Shown in pieces: positions 34,318 through 47,086 of a stretch of 64,000 bases of DNA (within the stretch, counting starts at the first letter, position 1; the number at the start of each line of letters is the position of its first letter). The notes beneath the pieces were generated by a model. The model had not been told where the DNA came from. It was given only the letters and a program-made list of their open reading frames with translations, and searched no databases. The stretch covers positions 16,080 through 80,079 of the forward strand of contig RHPI01003369.1 in the NCBI GenBank assembly GCA_009103225.1, given 5' to 3'. The DNA comes from Chlorokybus atmophyticus. Lineage: Eukaryota > Streptophyta > Chlorokybophyceae > Chlorokybales > Chlorokybaceae. A program made the position numbers and the translations under genes.

Positions 34318-35609
34318 GATTATGTTTTCAGTCGTGTTGTGGGCAACATTGTGTGTAGCGTTGCACTACAGAACGATAGTCACATGCATATTCAGATGGT
34401 CAGCTGCAATCTACTGCCTGTCACAAGTCATGCCAAGGTTGCGGACCACGCTTGCGGTGGCTGCACAACTCTCTACCAGCAATGCCATTCGCTATTTTCT
34501 GTATCATTCATTACCGTGCATGACAAGTGCAACTCAAGGCTTCATCACGTCCCCAGGCACTCGGACTGATAGCATTTACTACAAGTCATAATGATAGCTC
34601 TAGCGGTTGTGCCTCTGCATGGTGATCACTGTAGCGGCGGCGATCTTTTGACTAAGATGGTCTTCCAGTACGCAACAGCGCCTCCCGCTTGCCCCCTCCT
34701 CTATTTTCTCTGATTGGAACGAAAGAAAATAACCCCGCGCCCACAATCCTGTGTTTGCGCACTGCCTGTCAGCTGCCCACACCGCGTTGGGCATGTTAGC
34801 CTATCCGTCAATGACATTGGTACTGTAAGTAAAAATGCTGTTGCATGTCCGTGTGTTTGAGAGGGAGAGAGATAATGCAAACATACATCCAATGTACATG
34901 GTGTGTGATGTGTCGCACAACCAATGGCCTGCTTGCACAACTGCTTTGCAGTAGGTCATGTGCAAAACAGTAAACACAGGAAACAGCCAATCTATCACGC
35001 TGTTGGTTTGTTTTCACATGCCACCTCGAATGGCAATGCCATGGCATGGCGTGCTGTCGCATAGCACGCGCACAAACGCAATGAGATGAACCATGACATT
35101 TCTCAACAACACACTGTGAAATGCGACTACCCTACCTACCTTGTTTCAGCTCGATGCAGAACCCATCCAGCTACAGCAGCCTCCCAGCCGGTACGTGGCA
35201 GTCTCACCGCTGTTGTTGTGCACGCGCTACTCGTCAAGCTGCAGTGTCTCCTTCTGAACTGCTCAGAGGTTGCAGTGTGGCATGTCTTAATTCGAAGGGC
35301 ACAGTGTGATGCTTGCGATTGAATGCTGTGCATTGGAGTCAGATTGCATCACAATGTTGTGGCATCAAGTGGTACATCCCTCAAGGGCATATCAGTGCAC
35401 TCCTAGTCCGTGCGCCACTCCCTCTGTCCTGGGCAGCGGCGGCGGTGGCGGTGGCGGTGGCGGCGGATCTGGAGGGGGAAGGGGGAGGATGTGGGCTCTG
35501 CCTGTTCTCTCTCCAGGTCGCGAGAAAGAGCGCTGCTGCTTAGCGCTGCCGCTCCGCCCTCGCCAGTCAGCCCCAAGCTCTAGTGTGTCAGTGCGGCCTC
35601 CAGGTAAGG

Positions 35610-35668
<59 letters not shown>

Positions 35669-36599
35669 TTTCCCTATCCTGTACTTGCAGAAAACAGACG
35701 CTCACATGTGCACTTGTTCGTGCTTGTTGCTGTTTTACATGAAACGCTTGGAATGCAACGCAGTGGTAGCATTTCTGAGCACCTTCATGTCTGTTGGCCA
35801 TGTTGTACTTCAATCAGGCAGGAGGTCTATTTTTAGTTGCCTCGCTGTTGTTGTTGATGAATGTGTGATGTTGCAGGCATATGAGGTTTCAATGGGTGTG
35901 GCCCTGTGGTTGCTGACGGGGGTAGTGAGACCTATTGATTAAAGGTGCGGTATGCCATGCAACTCTTAACACTTGGATGGTTACTGTACTATTTGAAGTA
36001 CTTGTACTATAAAAAGTATTGAGAACCGGACTTTTTACGCTAACAAGTTGCAAACTCTATAGTATTAATCTATAGTCGTGCCATACATGGTTGGAAGCAA
36101 AAGTTGAAGGCATACACGAGAGAATTAACGTTAAGACTTGTTGGTCTATGATGTAGCATCCTCTAGTTGTAAATTCATACGAAATCTGCAGCACAACATG
36201 ACCCGGTGGGTTATTATGAAACAACTTATGCTATATCCAGTACAACATGGTTACCAACCTTGCAATAGCATCAGTACATGCTAGCAAACACATGTATAGT
36301 CACTTGTGCACACATTATCAAGTTTGGGATGTTGTTCAAGTGATAACACTATAGCACATTGCGCAGCCGCAAGCTGCATACTTATAAGCATGTTTAGAAT
36401 TTTCACGCCATGCTCAAGTGCCGATCAGCCTAAGAAATTTTTCCATTAGTGTTTAAGTTATAAGGAATGCCTTCCCGAGAAGGTTGACTGAAGGTCTACA
36501 TTTATTGTAGCATGTTACCTAAATTGCATTTCAATCATAATCATTACAATACAGTTATCGGCCTCCCTAGCGTTAAAGTGTAATTATATAATAAACGCA
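34318..36599. other. intergenic, GGC and CT repeats, AT-rich right part
   Basis: Contains a GGCGGT run (about 35437-35465), a (CT)n microsatellite (35612-35665) and, from about 35940, AT-rich DNA with nothing recognisable apart from the possible gene at 35154-35836. Confidence 0.45.
35154..35836 (+). CDS. possible short hypothetical gene, weak support
   Basis: An ATG exon at 35154-35190 (MQNPSSYSSLPA, donor GTACGT), a possible exon ending CCTCCAG|GTAAGG at about 35603 after an acceptor CTCTCCAG near 35516, and a downstream acceptor CTTGCAG near 35690 can be joined in frame to a stop at 35834-35836. The product resembles no family I know, is Ser/Arg/Cys-rich, and the (CT)n tract lies in the putative intron. 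It could be noise. Confidence 0.2.
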
Positions 36600-36627
36600 T
36601 CGCAATTAGCGTTGATTTTGTAATAGT

Positions 36628-36927
36628 GTGCAACAACACCCCAGCATCAAAGCCGAAGATATCATCGCTGAAGTAAACATTTTTGCATTTGTAGTGTATT
36701 GCATGGATGGGGGAGCAAGGTTAAGCTGCCGTGGAATTGATAACGCGTTTTGTACATTAAAATCGGCAATGCGTACAACTTTAAGCGATGACAATGAGAT
36801 TGAGGAGCTGTTCCGGCTCTTGCTTAATGAAGAGAAAAAGCATGGGCACCTAACTGTGTTGGTATGCTACTTCCATGGCAACGACAACGAGGTCATTGAG
36901 ACATCGAGCAATTTCTTGCAATGGTGA
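36628..36927 (+). CDS. hypothetical open frame in AT-rich DNA, 99 aa
   Basis: ORF with reasonable codon structure (contains RGIDNAFCTLKSAMR and NEIEELFRLLLNEEKKHGHLTVLV), better than background for this region, but no domain recognised. Located about 250 bp upstream of the decayed kinase-like gene and could be its 5' part. Confidence 0.3.
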   Translation: MQQHPSIKAEDIIAEVNIFAFVVYCMDGGARLSCRGIDNAFCTLKSAMRTTLSDDNEIEELFRLLLNEEKKHGHLTVLVCYFHGNDNEVIETSSNFLQW

Positions 36928-37169
36928 TGGCGTAATAATGCAGCTTTTATTTGTTTGTGCAGTTGTTACTCGCTCGAGTCTAATTTGCTATACATACGTG
37001 TTTTTAATTAATAAAGAATGCGGAACGCGCTGCAATAAAGTGGAGGAGCAAACTCGAATCGCTGACGCCTCATTTGCTCAGCAGCGCTGATTGCACTACC
37101 AAACGGATCACCCGCTTAAGTTGTTGGTACAAGCAAACAACCGCTAGCTACTTGCTGACTTCTTCTAAG

Positions 37170-40100
37170 GTACCGATGAAGACAAGCTGAGGATTGTCTG
37201 CCTGGCACCGGAAGTCCCCTTTTCTCCTGGTAACCCATACGTCTCTTCAATGATATCAATGCTGCTATAGCTGCTACCTGAGAGTGTTGTCATTCGTGTC
37301 TCACTCTTTTTCTGTGTGACCTATGATGTTGCTGCTGCTTGCGCAGAGTGTGTGGTTCGTTTAGCTGATCATGAACATTGACATAATTGTGCGTACACCG
37401 CTGTGCATGCGGCCACTAATGAGCCACCTGCTGAGCGTGCATCAATGCCAACTTTATTGCTCCTGCTAGGTGGAGTGAAGAGAAAGGGAGCGCATGTTGT
37501 GACAGTCGCAACTTCTGCCGTCAGGCGTCTTCTTCAGCATGAACCACCTGCCAGCTTTTCTTGTTGGGCAAATCCAAGTCACAACAAGTACTCGCATACG
37601 CTGTGGGAGCAAGTTGTCGTGGATGTAGAGGACCTGAGCTTTGCTACTGAGGACGAGCTTATGCGCATGGGCATTGAATGCAAGTCGCATGCTAGGAAAA
37701 TGTTTGCAACTGCGCAGGGCGATGTAGCTTACCGCAACCTTCAATTGATATCGGTAAGTCTATCCAAGTTGAATTTTACTTGTTAATGTGCAGCCTTGCT
37801 TGCATTCACGCAATTCCATGCTGAACGCTTTCGGTATCTAACATTCGTGCTAGGTATGCAATGTGCATGTGTTAAAATCACAGATTGCTACGTGAGTTGA
37901 TAAGCTTGCACAACAATTTCAGAGAGGAGCGATTGTCACGTCCACGCATACGATAAGTGGGTAACGGGGGCTTGTGAAAACGCATGTCAAGTTCCGTGAT
38001 TGCGATGAGTTATTGGAGCTAAGCGAAGCTTTCTACCAAACTTGACATGAGCATTGTGTTCAATTGTATGCGCTTCCAGACCAAATACGATACGCTGATA
38101 TGAAGACAGGTGATGGTTACCGCAGGCGTCCACGTATGTACAACAACATAGGTTGCCTCGTACAGGCCATTCTGGCAACTATGAGCGACGCCCACCCAAC
38201 TGGAGACTTTGTGCATTGCAAACAAAGAGGGATTGAAGGTCTTGCTTCAGACATCGCTTCGTGTGGTTTCAAGGATGAGGTATGAATGCATCGGCTGTAA
38301 CTGTTGATGCTTTGCCAAAGCATTCAGTGGATGTAACGTGTTTCATGTCTTGTAGGCCGCAAACTCCAGGTTGTTGCACTGCATGTATGTTGTGACAAGC
38401 ATGTATTACTGCGTATTACTGCTTTCGTATGTTGTGACAAGCATGTATACTGTTGTGACAAGCATGTATTACACTTGATGAATTTGAGACCTGCAATTGC
38501 ATAAGCATACCGGGTATGGCATAGACCAGTTTTGTGGACGTTAGCTCATAGGCAGCACACAGATGTTAACCTTATGTCTCATGCAACGATGCCGTTCCTT
38601 GTATCATATTAAGGTTGGAGAAGCTGAGTGCGTGTGGTTGCGCTGCGAGAGACGAGTGCAAGCGCGAGTGCTTTCAATTACAATGCATGCATTGTACGGG
38701 ATGGTCCGCATCTGCAAGCGGCCGTGTTTCAGCATCAGCTCGGTGCATCAGACGCGGCTTGGTTCATGCATGGTTGCTCACTTCAGTATGCCGCCACGGA
38801 TGGGCTGTGTGAGATAGACACATTATCATCGGGATTTAATGTATAAATATCAGTATGATGCTTTGTCATGTCACACGGTCATTTGCATGTTCCACCAATT
38901 GCATGCAAGAATGAGGATCCGTGGAATGTTGCTCTATTATAGTGGAGTGTTACTCTATCATGATAAGGTTTGCGGGAATTGGTATTCTGCTGCCACCTAG
39001 CCTTGCACTGTAAAATTGAGGGCGCGGTTGAGGCGGTGATGGCCGTGCGCGTTATCACGCGGAGCGGGTACAAGTGCAACCTGATAGTGGACTACACACT
39101 TGTGAGGTGGTTACGGCGCTTGGCAGGGGCGTGTGTGCTATGCGAGGCGTTGCGCGGGCTAAACACTTTTAAAACATGGCAATACGTGCTGAAGGTTTGC
39201 CCGCGTGTCGATGATCTTCTTGCTGACAGGCGCATGCTCATTAAAACGAAAAATTAGAGTAAGGCACGTGCAACGCACGTACAATATGCAAAGAAGCAGT
39301 TGTAATGGGGAAAGAAGCTATTCCATTTTATGCAATGTAGCAACATCGAAAGTGCTGGGGTACTCTAGTCTTTAATAGAGATGTAGCAATTGTATAGCAA
39401 CTCTTATGCAGTTATGCAGAGTATTGAATGTTATGTTTCAAGCATAGTTTCCTCATCAATGTAGAAACTATTGCCATGTGTGCACATGCATGCTAATAAA
39501 GCTTGGCTAGGGAAGCTATGTGCTTTACGTTTGGCCTCTTGAAGGTCAACACGATATCATTGTTTGCGGTATGTGAGTGGAACGAGAAGTCATAGTCCTC
39601 CTACATCTTGGCAAGCACAGCCAAACCGGCTTGCCTACGCTACTTGCACATGGTGCCATTGCGCCATTGGGGTTACTAGGCGGCTCCAGCACTCGTGCAA
39701 TGCTGGTTGAAGCAAGCATCATGCTGACACCATTGCTCGGGCGCCCTATGCATTGGAAAGGTGCAAGACTCCTTCCAGTCGTCGAACCATCTGCGCTCTT
39801 ACAATGTCTGCCGATGTGCTTAAAAGCCTAAACTTCTGGCATGCCAATGGAGTTCTTCACAACGATGTGTGTCCCGACAACATCGGCGTCGTGGAGGGGC
39901 TATCATCGTGTTGCTGAGCGCACTATTTGTACGACATTAGCACTGCCAGCTGTGCAGCTTTGGGCTGAGAGCATGAAGAGATCTTACAAATGTATTCATC
40001 CACTGGATGAATACATTTGCATGGCATGCAATGAATGTTACACGGCTCCAACCCAGCATTTAATGATGGAGACATTGCGAGCTCTCATGTACATTTGTAT

Positions 40101-40420
40101 GGCACAATCTGGGCACGAGCCTCTACCGTGAGCCGGCGCAATCAACCGTGACATCCTCCAGTATCATGACTTGCGCTTCAACTTATGCGACATCCGGAGA
40201 GCAACCCTGTGCTGCAAGCGTGGCCGCCAAATTTGCAGGAAGTTGCCAAAGAGGTGTTTGCGCGTGACAATGGTATCATCACACTGAAGTATGAAGCCGA
40301 TGAGCCGGTGCCAACGGGCGAGTGGCTGCGCTTGCTGCGCAGCGGCATCCACACATAGGTGGAGCCCACTCCCCCGCTAGAGCAGTAGAAGCTGGATGGG
40401 TTGACAAAGCTCATTGACCT
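37170..40420 (+). pseudogene. decayed gene with kinase-like 3' region
   Basis: Gene-like fragments in order: 37170-37229 (TDEDKLRIVCLAPEVPFSPG, in-phase splice sites); 37470-37753 (LWEQVVVDVEDLSFATEDELMRMGIE, ends at TCG|GTAAGT); about 37995-38279 (CDELLELSEAFYQT, in-frame TGA at 38043, then LPDQIRYADMKTGDGYRR and NNIGCLVQAILATMS); 38628-38846; 38970-39257; and about 39805-39895 encoding FWHANGVLHNDVCPDNIGV, which resembles the HxDxxxxN catalytic loop of protein kinases. The kinase-like part needs several frame changes on both sides of that motif and lacks a continuous frame. The layout is reminiscent of Crinkler-type proteins that carry a kinase-like domain, but that is a guess. TGA 38043 might be inside an intron. 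Confidence 0.45.
38387..38469. repeat. short tandem repeat, three copies of a 19-bp unit
   Basis: TGTTGTGACAAGCATGTAT occurs at about 38388, 38430 and 38451 with spacers, inside the decayed gene. Confidence 0.85.
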
Positions 40421-41100
40421 GCGTAACATTGTTCTCGATGTTCAATGAAACATGAGCTGAGCCGTTGGGTTTTATGCACACGCCTGCACCTGGGTGCCTT
40501 CTCATTTGATTTGAAAGTAGCGACAATCTCACCTTCCTTGTGCACACCAACTTTATTGCCTGCAACCTGTAGCATTGTATGCACACCATAAAATGCATGG
40601 TATGTTAACGACAAAACATGCCAAGATTGGTTCATCTTACACACAATATGTGTACCCGAACGCAACGATGCACTGCATTGAAACTGTTAACAAGCAGTCC
40701 TATGCGCATGCCTGCTGGAATTCTGAAGCCGCCATGGCCAAAGCATACACCTCGCAGGCACGAACGGAGCACATGCACCCCAATGCAGCTCATTGCACCA
40801 AGCGCTTGCAGGGTGCCATGCACCCACATTCTATTGAACACACACATTTAAGCATTCAAAGCGCACGACAGCGTCTCAACAGTGCTCATAACGATATGTG
40901 TGGCTGCTTGAGCGTTGTGTAAGACATCATCGCGAGGTTACAGCTGTGCCAAGTTACTGCCACCTTGTGGCGTGCAAGGTGGTTGTGAATTCCGAGCAGC
41001 CAGCACAACCCGGCACTGACCAGGACCACATGATGCATCAAGGCATGCCAAATCAATACTCGTTATACACGCAGATATGTAGAAGTAATGTACCCTAGTG
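40421..41100. other. intergenic, no supported gene
   Basis: Short shadow frames only; the right end is the 3' flank of TAF15. Confidence 0.5.
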
Positions 41101-44049
41101 CTAGTGCCAATCGCGTGAGCGCTCTCGCACAGGAGACGTGCGACGATAGTCTCTGTCTCTGTCCCTGTCCCGATCCCGGCCCCTTTCCCGCTCCTTATCT
41201 CTATCATAACCATAATCCCTGCACGCCAGAGAACGGTTCATACCAGTAACTCTTATACCAAGTGTGTGTGTGTGTGCCATGCTGGTCGACACCATTCCCT
41301 TAAAAACAACAAATGTGCCAACTCTCTGTGTAACACAGCTTGTCATGCACGCAATAGGCAGTAGGCCAGCTTGAACTAACTTCAAGAAGAACAGCAGGAC
41401 GCAGAAATACCCCTCTTACCTGTCGCGGTCACGACTGCGACTTCTGTCTCTCGAACGCGACCTCTTTCGCTCACGCTCTCGCCCCCCTTCCCGGTCTCTG
41501 TCCCTGTCCCTGTCCCTGTCCTGATCCCAATCCCGATCCCGATCAGAGTCGCGCGCTTGAGCTGCATCACGGTCATAATCATCCCGCGACACGTCTTTGC
41601 CACGGTAATCGCTGCTGGGAGGTTCGGACGCAGTATTGTTTGTGTGGTTATGGGTGTTCGTGGCGGCTGATTGCGATGGTGCCTGTTGTGCCTGCTGCAG
41701 CAGCTCCTCCTTGTGCTTCATGCGGTACTTCTTCTTGAGGTTGCCAAACTCGTCGTACAGCTCGCCATCATCCTGAAACCAGAACAAGACTTATAGGTCA
41801 GCAAACCAATAGCATGTCCTTCTTGCAATTTGTTGTAATCGTGTGCTTGCATGCCCAAATGACACAAACCTCTTCGCGCAATTTTCGCCGCCGTCGTGCT
41901 TCCTCCAGCTCCGCCTCGTCCAACTCTTTGAAGCCGCCGCCACGCCCTCCGCTGTTGCACACAAGAGGTATGTTGTCGCGCATGCATGCGTGGGTGCATG
42001 TGGGTGTGCCTTCGTGCATCTTGCGTACGTCTATGCAAGTGAGAAATATAATATGCTTCAATTCTTGCACGTACCGCTGCTCATTGATGCCGCCGGGTTT
42101 GGATGTGTTGCAGATGTTGCATTTGGCACGCTTCGCCCAGTTCATGTTGCTGCACCTGCAACACACAAGTATGACCAGAGAGCTTCGCAAAACTCAATCA
42201 ACAAGGGTTTTTAGGGTGATGATGCACCATGACATGTGCGCTTACATTGGACACGCCCAGTCTCCAGGGCCAAACAGCGGCTTTCTCCCAAACTCAGGTC
42301 CTCCATCCCCTCTTTGCCCTGCACACATATGCACGTGACCACACGCGCACACACGCGCGCGCAAGTACACAGATACGAACATCACCACAGCAACACCCGA
42401 CTGGACACCAAAACAACCCCCAACAATCAAACAGGCAAAACCAAATCCGCACAAAACGACCACACGCACACAGCAACAGCACTGACCACACTACAACCTT
42501 TTGTTCTCACCTCTCCCCGCGCCGCGTCCCATGCCACCCGTTCCCCCTCCCCTCCCTCTCCCCGCCCCTCCCGCGCCGCCCGCCACGCCGCCGCCGCCAC
42601 CGCTCGGGCGACCCGTGCCGCAGCGGTTGCATTGGCCGCGGAAGGCAAAGTTCACGTTGCCACAACTGCAAAGGACGCCAACATGAATGCTGCAAGTGTG
42701 CTGAGCACTAGATCTTGTGGTCATGTGGATGTTAGCACAATTGCTATGCAAGCTGCTTTGGGTATGTCATAGTGTACATTTGCCATTGCTCTTACCTTGG
42801 GTTAGGACACTGCCAGTCGCCATCTTTCTGCCATTCAGGCTTGGCCCCATCAGCTCCCATACCTGCTGCTGATATAACCGTGTCAAGAGCCCGAACCCAC
42901 AATCACTGCAAGCACAACCACACCTTCGAAGACTCACTCACCTGGTTGTTCTGAGTACTCCGGCTGTTGTGGTTGTTGTATTATGGGTGCAACGGGTGCT
43001 GGAGCCTCTCCTTTTCGCTGTGCAAGCGACACCTGTGCAAACATACACATGTGTGTGCGTACATGCGCGCGTGGATGCATGTGTGTATGTATGTGTGCGT
43101 GTTTGCGAGCTCGACACTGCTGGTGCGCTTGAAGAAAATGCAATGTCTAAATGTCTGTCACTGTTTTGCATGCCCTGCTTCTGTATAACTAATGAAGCAG
43201 CACCTGGAGTACACTTCCAAGGAACTCCTTGTTGTTGAACCACTCCACTGCCGCGCCCGCTGCATACGGGTCCTGCATGTAGATGAACAGTTTTATGTCC
43301 ATTCAACCAACAACATCATGTAGGATAGGGCAACAATCACACACTGAGCTTGACAGGCGCCAGCGTGCATGCTCATCAGTTTGGAATGCTGATAACCAAC
43401 CACTCACAACTACTTGGACAAAAGGGCAACACAAGCATTGCACACAGAACGCAAACAGCAGAAGCAACAACAATAAAGGAACGGCAACAACACTTGCCAT
43501 GTAGCTGACAGTGCCGTCGCCCTTCAGTGCCCCTGTGGCCTTATCTCTGCAGCACACAATTGTACGTAATCAAACTACGCAACGTTGTTCGCAACGCCCT
43601 AGTTATCCACCATGCAGACAATGCTTGGATCTCACAAAGCCAAGAGCAAGTGCAAAAATGAGTCAGTTTGCCAGAATGATAGCATTTATCTGATTTAACG
43701 CAGGATGACATGTTGTGCACAGCCGTCCAAACTCGCAGCCACACATGGCACTTATACATGCAAATCACCTGTACAGCCATATCTTAGGCAGGTTGGTCCG
43801 CCTGTCCATCTGTTCAAACACATTGTACAATTCAATTCGGCACATGGCAGATAATTCATGCATACCGTCCAACAACGGAGAATGAAGCAGCCATCAGAAG
43901 CCAACAGGCAAGCGCATAACATATTGCACTCGCACACGCACCTTGAGCATGCCTATGGTGGCGAACAGCTCCGCCAGGTCCTGTTCCCCCGCGTGCGGCG
44001 GAATGCCGGACACATACACCGTGTCCGAGGGGGGCGGAGGCTCCTGCAT
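41101..44049 (-). CDS. TAF15: TAF15-type RNA-binding protein (RRM + two RanBP2 zinc fingers + RD tail), 428 aa, 12 exons
   Basis: Plant TAF15 is an RNA-binding protein of the FUS/TAF15 family linked to TFIID and splicing. Exons: 44049-43942, 43809-43769, 43546-43498, 43272-43204, 43032-42942, 42862-42796, 42665-42511, 42318-42246, 42155-42075, 41951-41870, 41772-41420, 41218-41101 (1287 nt, all in phase). RRM about residues 8-97 (VYVSGIPP, KIWLYRDKATGALKGDGTVSY, AAVEWFNNKEF). Zinc finger 1 has the pattern DWQCPN..CGNVNFAFRGQCNRCG, then a Gly/Arg-rich linker; zinc finger 2 has DWACPMCSNMNWAKRAKCNICN. Then GGGFKELDEAELEEARRRR, DDGELYDEFGNLKKKYR, and a tail of Arg-Asp repeats. Intron 3 has a GC donor (ATG|GCAAGT). 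The exon 6 acceptor is a CAGCAGCAG triple. The order matches plant TAF15. Confidence 0.95.
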
Positions 44050-44780
44050 GGCGACCGACTGCTTCTACTCTTCCTCCACCGCCGCCGCCGCAGCAAGGCG
44101 GTAAAACGCCAACTGCTGTTAGGGCTGCAGTTAGTTAGCCTCGCGACCAGGTTGAAACCGGTTCCGCTAACCGCGTGGCCTAACGGAGGCAGTGCTTTCC
44201 GGCACGGCGGGCAATCGTTTATTCAATTTATGAAGTTTGTTAGCCTTCCCCGCAGTCGATAGCACATTTACTCATCACCATTTCATTTCATTAATGTGCT
44301 CGTAACCGCAACGCATTGTCCATGGTAAAGCTTGCTTCAGCAGAAGTGGCCAGTAAGCATGCCACAAATTTCTGCCCTCTAGAGCTTTGTGCACGCATTG
44401 AGTCCGGCCATTCAACATGACTGCCGCTGTTAATATTGAAACCTGCCGAACCTGTCGCTACCTGCATGACATCAACAACACGTGTCTGCACATACAACTT
44501 TTTGTGTTGCTTCTGGCTGAAAACATGAGCGCACTTGCATACGTAACTCATGCATTTGCACCCACATGCAAGCCACATGAACTGGCTGGTTGTTGTGTAC
44601 AGAGGCCTGAGGCCCCGCGTACTGCTGACCAGTCATGGCCGCAACACCGTGTTACATACGCACACAAGTGTACAACACCTCGGCACGTTGTACGCTTGGG
44701 TAAGCTAGCCACCTACAAAAACAGAAACCGAACAATGCCTAACACATTGCCACAACAACGTAGTCTACAATATCTACAAC
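44050..44780. other. spacer between TAF15 5' end and PPME1 3' end
   Basis: TAF15 5' flank and PPME1 3' flank; no extra gene seen. Confidence 0.5.
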
Positions 44781-46570
44781 TCACGCATGCGTGCGCGGGG
44801 GAGGCAGCGGTATCCTCTGCCCTATGCGAAAATGCGCAACAAAACTCGCAATAGCATCAGCTGTGCGTGCCGGCTCATCTTCCTGGACTGCATGTCCAGC
44901 TTGTGGCAATACCACAAGTTGAAACTTGCCTTGCATCTGCGCTATGGTGAGCGGGCGATCGAGTCTATCCGTCCCCGCTAAGAGGAGTAGTTTTGGCGCT
45001 GAAACAGAAAGAAACAATTCACTCATGCCCGCATACCAACCATGCCAGAAGGGTTCGCTCTTGGCTAAGTCTGTTCGCCACGTGTACTTAGTGTGGGTTC
45101 CTTGTTGTTGGGTGAGTTGGGACGGCATGGAGACGCGCGCGGCCTCGACGTTGCGGCAGTGGGCGGCGGAACCGCGGACGGCCCACTCGACGGCTTTGGG
45201 TAGAGAGGGGAAGGAGGAGGGACGGTTGGTGATGATGCCGCGCATCAAAGGAAGAGCGGCCATCGCCGTGCCCTGACATGTAATAAGGTGTGAGCATGTG
45301 TGTGTGTGCGCATGCGTGCATGCAAGCGCTGCATTGAAGGTGTACGTACGTGCGCATGTGTGTACATGTGCGCGTGAGTGTTTGTGCGTTCACAGCTACA
45401 TGCGCCCACGCATGCAGGCATGTGCCTGAGCACGTGTGCGCATGCATGCGCGGGGTTCACATGATTGTGTGCATGAGTCAGCGTGTACATGTGCATGCGC
45501 GTTGGTGTGTGTAGGGAACACTTTCCACACATTGCAGCTTTCCGCACGTACAAGCCATGTACCTCGACGACATCTATGACGACCAGGGCCGCTACGGAAG
45601 GAAGATTGCGGGAGGCCGCAGCGCGCGTTGCAATGGCGCCACCGAGGCTGCATTCGAACGCGAGTATGAGTACATGCGTGCAGCTGAGGCTGCATAGCAA
45701 TATGTACGCAAATGCAACATAATTCCCCACCCCTGCAAGTGCAACATGCACACGTGCAAACACCTTATTAACCTCAAGACTTAACAGCCAAACAGATCTG
45801 CAAGCGTATGTGCATGCATCATCGTGCCACTTGCATGCATGCAAGTGACTTGATTGATGCATACAAAACTTGCACGAGCCAAACCACACCAGTACTGTAT
45901 GCAGCGCTACAAGCAACACAATGCATAGCAAACATGCGCAAACATGCACACGCACATGCACGTGCATGCACCTGTGGCCAACGAGGAGGATGGGCGGCGG
46001 AGGCTTGGCGTCCCCTATGAGTACACGGATGACGTTGATAAGGTCGTCGGCGAGTCGGTCGGCACTTAGGTCGTCCTCGCTGGCGGTCTCGGTGGCGCCA
46101 TGAGCTCGGAGGTCCGGAGCTGCGATGGCGAGGCGGCGGCCGTCCTGCTGGGCGCCGGCGGCGAGGGCTCGAGCCACAAGCGCCCACGTCAGCCCCGTGT
46201 AGCCGCCGCCGTGCACAAGCACAACCAGCAGCTCCGGGGCCGCCGCCGCTGCTGTGGCCTGGTCATCCTGGCTAGCAGCAGGCGGGGTGTAGTACACCCT
46301 GAAGACGTCCTTGTGATCGCCCTTCTCTTGCCCGTCTGGGGCAACCACAGGGACGTCCCTGGCCTCCTGGAAGTAGCTTTGCCAGGACAGGGGGCTGTAG
46401 TCACTGTTGCGCCTGGTGACGCCGCCTGTGGGAGAGGCGGGAGGAGGAGGAGGAAGCCCGCCCTCCGCAACGGCGCCGAGGGCGGCAGCGTTGTTCACCA
46501 CGGCCCTGCGTAGCAAGCCCGCCCCGGGCGGCCCCTCCGCGCCCACGGCGGCGGGCGGCGGCGGCCGCAT
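44781..46570 (-). CDS. PPME1: protein phosphatase 2A methylesterase 1 (PME-1), 391 aa, 3 exons
   Basis: Alpha/beta hydrolase that removes the C-terminal methyl ester from the PP2A catalytic subunit. Exons: 46570-45972, 45647-45563, 45272-44781 (1176 nt, in phase). Features: SWQSYFQEARDVPV near the start of the domain, oxyanion region VLVHGGGYTGLTWA, APDLRAHGAT, DLSADRLADD, and the nucleophile elbow GHSLGGA whose Ser codon (residue 200) is split by intron 1 (AG|C). Then VIDVVEGTAMAAL, EAARVSMPSQL, YTWRTDLAKSEPFWHGWY and LLLLAGTDRLD (Asp about 330), with the catalytic His in LPQAGHAVQED (about 355). The triad is complete. Start chosen at the first in-frame ATG after an upstream non-ATG open stretch. 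Head-to-head with DC2, with 153 bp between start codons. Confidence 0.93.
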
Positions 46571-46723
46571 GGAGAGCAGGCCACTGCCACGTGGCACTTC
46601 CACACACCTGGCCAAGCAGTAGGGTTAGGGTTGGGTCAAGTCACGTGATTGCTAAATTAGGCTTTACTGTGAGCAGAGTGTGCCACGTCGTCGTGTTGGC
46701 CCTGAGCAGCGGCGTCGGCGGCG
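46571..46723. promoter_or_regulatory. bidirectional promoter region PPME1 / DC2
   Basis: 153 bp between divergent ATGs. Carries a telomere-like GTAGGGTTAGGGTTGGG stretch (46619-46636) and the palindromic E-box/G-box TCACGTGA (46641-46648). Confidence 0.6.
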
Positions 46724-47054
46724 ATGGCGGCGGCAGCGCCGGGTTCGCCGCCATCAATGTCGGAAGGCAAGCATCAGGGTGGTGGTGGGAGGAGTGGTCA
46801 TGGTGGAGGAGGTGGAGGGTCTTCGCCTCCTGGGACCGCGACGGCTCCCTCCTGGTCGCCGACAACCACCAGGGGCGCCGCGTGGCGAGGACGGGCGGCA
46901 GCGGAGCGACTGCGAGCCGGAAATGCAGCACTCAAGGAAGAGGTAGCGTTGGAGAAGAGGTGGGGGGCACTTCCATCAAACCCATCCGCCACAGCACAGG
47001 TAGGCTGTGCGCGTCTGTGTTGCACGCTTGCATTCTGCAGCATTGGGTATGTGC

Positions 47055-47086
<32 letters not shown>

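Noticed and set aside
38043-38045. TGA as selenocysteine codon
   Set aside because: No selenoprotein family or SECIS-like element recognised; neighbouring fragments show frameshifts, so decay or an intron is simpler.
46619-46636. True chromosome end or interstitial telomere
   Set aside because: Only about two and a half repeat units within a short promoter between two intact genes; better read as a promoter motif.
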